Source of the DNA: Holophagae bacterium
GTDB taxonomy: Bacteria; Acidobacteriota; Holophagae; Acanthopleuribacterales; Acanthopleuribacteraceae
Assembly (NCBI GenBank): GCA_030429565.1
Contig: JAUIFE010000020.1
Coordinates: 62,001-126,000 of the forward strand
Direction of reading: 5' to 3'
Length of the DNA: 64,000 nt
Shown: one piece after another, positions 60,001 to 64,000 of the stretch
Position numbering within the stretch: position 1 is the stretch's first letter
How the letters are laid out: every line of letters starts with the position of its first letter
Translations under genes and position numbers: made by a program
Notes under the pieces: model-generated
The model's input: only the letters and a program-made list of their open reading frames with translations
What the model was told of the DNA's origin: nothing
Database searches by the model: none

Positions 60001-61206
60001 TTCAACGAGTTCTTTGGCGGTTTTGACGGTGGATGCGTGGTTGTACTTTTCCAACAAGTTGTAGATAAACGGCTTAAACAGCTCAAGCGCCATCGCCTTA
60101 GGTAGACCGCACTGGTCGAGGTTGAGCTCCGGTCCGACAACAATTACGGTACGACCAGAGTAGTCAACACGCTTACCCAACAAGTTTTGACGGAAACGAC
60201 CTTGTTTCCCTTTAAGGGTGTCGGACAGCGACTTGAGCGGACGGTTGTTGCCGCCCTTGAGCACGCGACCGCGACGGCCGTTGTCGAACAAGGCGTCAAC
60301 CGCTTCCTGCAGCATGCGTTTCTCGTTGCGAATAATCACGTCCGGTGCGCGCAGCTCCAACAGCTTTTTGAGGCGGTTGTTGCGGTTAATCACGCGGCGG
60401 TAGAGATCGTTGAGGTCGGAGGTCGCGAAACGACCACCGTCCAACGGTACCAACGGACGCAGTTCCGGCGGGATGACGGGGATGACGTCGAGAATCATCC
60501 ATTCGGGTTTGTTGCCGCTCTTCAAGAAAGCTTCAACAACCTTGAGGCGTTTGGCCAGTTTGGTCCGTTTCTGCGCCGAGGTTTCGTGGCGCATGCTGTA
60601 GCGCAACTCGGTGGCCAGATCGTCGAGATCCAAACCTTGCAGCAGTTCTTTGATGGCTTCCGCACCCATTTTGGCGGTGAAAACCGGACCGTACTCTTCG
60701 CGAAGTTGGCGATAGCGTTCTTCGGTCAACAGTTCTTTTGGCTGAATGGTGGAAATACCACCCGGATCGATCACGGCGTATGCTTCGAAATAAAGCACGC
60801 GCTCGAGGTCTTTCAGCGACACGTCGAGCAGGTAACCGATGCGGCTGGGCAGGCCCTTGAAGAACCAGACGTGGGATACGGGCGCGGCCAACTCAATGTG
60901 ACCCATGCGCTCACGGCGAACTTTGGAGAGGGTGACCTCAACGCCGCACTTATCGCAAATAATGTTGCGGTATTTCATCCGCTTGTATTTGCCGCACAAA
61001 CACTCCCAGTCCACGACAGGACCAAAGATCCGAGCGCAAAAGAGACCGTCTTTTTCGGGTTTGAAGGTTCGATAGTTGATCGTCTCTGGTTTGGTTACCT
61101 CGCCGAACGACCACGAACGGATCGTTTCGGGAGAAGCGAGACTGATTCGAATGGCTTCAAACTCATTGATCGCCGGCTGGCGATTGTAAAACCCATGACG
61201 TTGCAT
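57022..61206 (-). CDS. rpoC: DNA-directed RNA polymerase subunit beta'
   Basis: A complete 1394-residue beta' subunit. Seen: the N-terminal zinc module [20 protein letters not shown] near 70-89, the lid/rudder region, the catalytic [16 protein letters not shown] (three Asp chelating the active-site Mg2+) near 460, the bridge-helix and trigger-loop region ([20 protein letters not shown] and [20 protein letters not shown]), and the second zinc site [20 protein letters not shown]. It has the usual length for bacteria without large lineage inserts. It starts 27 bases after rpoB and ends at a bidirectional terminator. The usual rpsL-rpsG genes do not follow in this window: rpoC is the last gene of its operon here. 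Confidence 0.99.
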   Translation of the reverse strand: [1394 protein letters not shown]

Positions 61207-61233
61207 GTTTCCTCCTCTACTTCTCGGACCTAA

Positions 61234-64000
61234 TTACTCTTCAGAACCTTCAGTTGGCTCGGCGGTCAACTTATCCAAGTCACCTTCCTTGAACAGTTGA
61301 ACATCCAAGGCCAAACTTTGCAGTTCTTTGACAAGAACGTTGAAGGATTCGGGAATGCCGGGCTCACACGCGGGTTCGCCTTTAACGATCGCTTCGTAAA
61401 TCCGGGTACGGCCCTGTACATCGTCGGATTTAACCGTCAGCAGCTCTTGCAGAATGTGCGCGGCGCCGTATGCTTCGAGCGCCCAAACTTCCATCTCACC
61501 GAAACGCTGACCACCGAACTGGGCTTTACCACCGAGCGGTTGTTGCGTAATGAGCGAGTAGGGACCAATCGAACGCGAGTGAATTTTGTTATCAACCAAG
61601 TGGTGCAGCTTAAGGATGTAGATGACACCCACGGTAACCGGCTGCTCAAAAGGTTCACCGGTACGGCCGTCGTACAGCACGGTTTTACCGGAGGTTGGGA
61701 AGTTGGCTTGTTTGAGCCAATCTTTGATGTCCGCTTCGCGAGCACCGTCAAATACCGGCGTGGCAAAGTGTTTGCCCAATCGCTTACCGGCCATGCCCAA
61801 GTGCGTTTCCAGGATCTGACCAACGTTCATACGCGAAGGAACACCCAACGGGTTCAGAACCACGTCGACGGAGGTGCCATCCGGCATGTACGGCATGTCT
61901 TCTTCAGGAAGAATCAAGGAAACAACACCTTTGTTCCCGTGGCGACCGGCCATTTTGTCACCAACTTGGAGCTTGCGTTTCACGGCGACGAACACTTTAA
62001 CCAGTTTGATAACACCTGGCGGTAATTCATCACCACGTTTCAGCTTTTCGACTTCCTCTTCGAAGACTTGACGGGCGACTTCGACCTGTTGGTTGGTTTT
62101 GGAGGAAATATTGGCAATTTCGAGCTGGATGTTGGGGTCGGTGACATCGATGCGCTTGAGGTCGGAAAGTTTGAGACCTTCCAACAGCTCGGGATCGATG
62201 GCGCCGCCGGCACTGATCAGAACTTCACCGGTCAAGGGGTGCAGGACGTCGTCCAACACTTCTTTGCCCTTCAACAAGCGACGAATGTTTTTAATCGCCT
62301 GGTTTTGGATGATTTGTTCTTGATCTTCCAAGCTCTGCTTCAATTTAAGCGTTTGCTCTTCTTCAATCTGCAGCGAACGGCTGTCTTTATCGACGCCTTT
62401 ACGCGAGAAGATTTTGACGTCAACAACGGTACCGCGGATGCCGGGAGGCGCGTAAAGCGAAGCGTCGCGAACATCGCCGGCTTTTTCACCGAAGATGGCA
62501 CGCAACAGTTTCTCTTCCGGGGTCAATTGGGTTTCGCCCTTAGGGGTAACCTTACCGACCATGATGCTGCCAGGTTTGATGGAAGCACCGATGCGGATAA
62601 TGCCGGAATCGTCCAAGTCCTTGAGGAATTCTTCACTCAAGTTGGGGATGTCGCGCGTGATTTCCTCGGGACCGAGTTTGGTATCACGGGCTTCGATTTC
62701 GAACTCCTCAATGTGGATTGAGGTGTACACGTCTTCTTTAACGACGCGTTCGGAAATCAGGATGGCATCCTCGAAGTTGTAACCACGCCAAGGCATGAAG
62801 GCAACCAACACGTTTTTACCCAAGGCCAACTCACCACACTCGGTGCAGGCACCGTCGGCGATAACCTGATTCTTGCGCACGTAGTCGCCCTTGCGAACCA
62901 GTGGCTTTTGGTTAAAGCAGGTGTTTTGGTTGGAACGCTTGAACTTGGACAGATAGTACACGTCCACACCGAAGTCGGGGATTTCGCCGACATCGTCGCG
63001 CGACCCCTCGAGACGGATAACGATGTGCTCGGCGTCAACGGTTTCAACCCAGCCGTTGTTGCGGCAAACCAGGGTTGCACCGGAGTCGCGGGCGGCGATG
63101 TACTCCATGCCGGTACCAACCAAAGGTGCTTCGGTTTTCAGCAGCGGTACGGCCTGACGTTGCATGTTGGAACCCATCAGTGCGCGGTTGGCGTCATCGT
63201 TCTCGAGGAACGGAATCAGCGAGGCGGCAACCGAGACAACCTGTTTCGGTGAAACGTCAATGTAGTTAATGGTTTCGCGTGGGAACAACTTGAATTCACC
63301 GCCGCAGCGAGAGTTAACCTGTTCCTGCGAGAGACGGCCGTCGTCGTCGAGCGGCGCGTTGGCCTGGGCGATGACGTACTTGTCTTCTTCCCAAGCGCTG
63401 AGGTAATGGGCGTATGCCTCGTAGGTGACCTTGTCGTTTTCGTTATCGATTTTGCTGTTAAGCGACTCGACGTGCTCCAAGGTAACCACATCGCCTTTGC
63501 TGTGACCGCTACCGGAGGGGTTGATGATGCTGACTTCGCGAATCACGCGACCGTCTTCAACACGGTAGTAAGGCGACTCAATGAAGCCGAACTCGTTAAT
63601 GCGTGCATAACAACTTAACGAGGAAATCAAACCGATGTTCGGACCTTCCGGCGTTTCAATCGGACAAATACGGCCGTAGTGCGAGGTGTGAACGTCACGG
63701 ACTTCGAAACCGGCGCGTTCACGCGACAAACCACCCGGACCCAAGGCCGACAGACGGCGTTTGTGGGTAATTTCAGAAAGCGGGTTGGTTTGGTCCATAA
63801 ACTGAGACAACTGGCTGGAACCAAAGAATTCTTTGATGCTGGCCATAACCGGTTTGGCGTTGATCAGTTCGTGCGGCATGATGGTGTTGAGGTCGTTGTA
63901 AAGCGACATCTTTTCTTTAATGGCGCGCTGCATGCGCACCAAGCCGACGCGCAACTGGTTTTCCAGCAATTCGCCGACGGAACGAACACGACGGTTACCC
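61234..64000 (-). CDS. rpoB: DNA-directed RNA polymerase subunit beta, C-terminal part (runs off the window)
   Basis: The frame is open to the right edge and gives the last about 922 residues; the N-terminus is outside. The first residues in the window read GNRRVRSVGELLENQLRVGL. The rifampicin-binding region follows at once: FGSSQLSQFMDQTNPLSEIT, HKRRLSALGPGGLSRERAGF with all usual wild-type residues (Gln, Asp, His, Ser, Leu positions), which suggests drug sensitivity. Further on are GRICPIETPEGPNIGLI, LGKNVLVAFMPWRGYNFEDA, KMAGRHGNKGVVSLILPEED and GGKAQFGGQRFGEMEVWALE. The C-terminus ends in an acidic tail. It is followed 27 bases later by rpoC. Confidence 0.99.
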   Translation of the reverse strand, partial: GNRRVRSVGELLENQLRVGLVRMQRAIKEKMSLYNDLNTIMPHELINAKPVMASIKEFFGSSQLSQFMDQTNPLSEITHKRRLSALGPGGLSRERAGFEVRDVHTSHYGRICPIETPEGPNIGLISSLSCYARINEFGFIESPYYRVEDGRVIREVSIINPSGSGHSKGDVVTLEHVESLNSKIDNENDKVTYEAYAHYLSAWEEDKYVIAQANAPLDDDGRLSQEQVNSRCGGEFKLFPRETINYIDVSPKQVVSVAASLIPFLENDDANRALMGSNMQRQAVPLLKTEAPLVGTGMEYIAARDSGATLVCRNNGWVETVDAEHIVIRLEGSRDDVGEIPDFGVDVYYLSKFKRSNQNTCFNQKPLVRKGDYVRKNQVIADGACTECGELALGKNVLVAFMPWRGYNFEDAILISERVVKEDVYTSIHIEEFEIEARDTKLGPEEITRDIPNLSEEFLKDLDDSGIIRIGASIKPGSIMVGKVTPKGETQLTPEEKLLRAIFGEKAGDVRDASLYAPPGIRGTVVDVKIFSRKGVDKDSRSLQIEEEQTLKLKQSLEDQEQIIQNQAIKNIRRLLKGKEVLDDVLHPLTGEVLISAGGAIDPELLEGLKLSDLKRIDVTDPNIQLEIANISSKTNQQVEVARQVFEEEVEKLKRGDELPPGVIKLVKVFVAVKRKLQVGDKMAGRHGNKGVVSLILPEEDMPYMPDGTSVDVVLNPLGVPSRMNVGQILETHLGMAGKRLGKHFATPVFDGAREADIKDWLKQANFPTSGKTVLYDGRTGEPFEQPVTVGVIYILKLHHLVDNKIHSRSIGPYSLITQQPLGGKAQFGGQRFGEMEVWALEAYGAAHILQELLTVKSDDVQGRTRIYEAIVKGEPACEPGIPESFNVLVKELQSLALDVQLFKEGDLDKLTAEPTEGSEE

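Overview
The window looks like chromosomal DNA of a free-living, probably marine, Gram-negative bacterium with moderately high GC. Several traits together suggest an Acidobacteriota of the Holophagae/Acanthopleuribacteraceae type: a two-component-regulator-propeller histidine kinase, two retraction ATPases of type IV pili in one operon, a bactofilin, two NhaC-family sodium/proton antiporters, a single-module lipid/polyketide locus, and many lineage-specific secreted proteins. This assignment is inference from gene content; no rRNA is present to confirm it.

Layout. 0-7 kb: a partial MobA-like nucleotidyltransferase and a YbiT-like ABC-F ATPase (minus strand), a Rid-family protein plus class V aminotransferase pair, tRNA-Gly(CCC), bactofilin, alanine dehydrogenase and a LipM-type octanoyltransferase. 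7.4-10.5 kb: a large NAD-type glutamate dehydrogenase. 10.7-18.2 kb (minus): an SF1 helicase with a nuclease-like C-terminus, then a two-gene lipid-activation locus (fatty acyl-AMP ligase fused to an acyl carrier domain, and a ketosynthase/acyltransferase protein in which both domains have lost key catalytic residues). 19-24 kb: NhaC, and an operon of a class II aldolase/short-chain dehydrogenase fusion with a PLP-dependent decarboxylase. 24.2-27.3 kb: a more AT-rich island holding a family of palindromic intergenic repeats and a translationally coupled trio (lipoprotein, beta-propeller, six-cysteine secreted peptide). 27.5-36.9 kb: a cysteine-rich subtilase with a small downstream partner, a PpiD/SurA-like foldase, a FecR-domain protein with a GAF-GGDEF cyclase, and a REC-REC histidine kinase. 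37-43 kb (minus): an adenosyltransferase-family protein and the operon pilT, second PilT-like ATPase, PilT-N-like/receiver-like protein, HEAT-repeat protein. 44-50 kb: a duplicated-domain small protein, isoaspartyl peptidase, initiator tRNA, second NhaC-type antiporter, DUF819 membrane protein, rhomboid protease. 50.5-57 kb: a propeller histidine kinase, a CI-like regulator and an ankyrin-like secreted protein. 57-64 kb: rpoC and the 3' part of rpoB.

How the genes fit together. Alanine dehydrogenase, NAD-GDH, isoaspartyl peptidase, the aromatic-type decarboxylase and the extracellular protease suggest growth on peptides and amino acids. The antiporters fit a sodium-rich habitat. PilT proteins, the GGDEF protein and the kinases fit surface motility and signalling. 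The candidates most likely to be undescribed are (1) the coupled lipoprotein/propeller/cysteine-rich peptide cassette with its flanking palindromes, (2) the acyl-AMP-ligase plus catalytically degenerate ketosynthase pair, and (3) the PilT operon with its degenerate PilT-N/receiver-like and HEAT partners. Start codons were chosen by Shine-Dalgarno match and family alignment from memory; no database searches were run.
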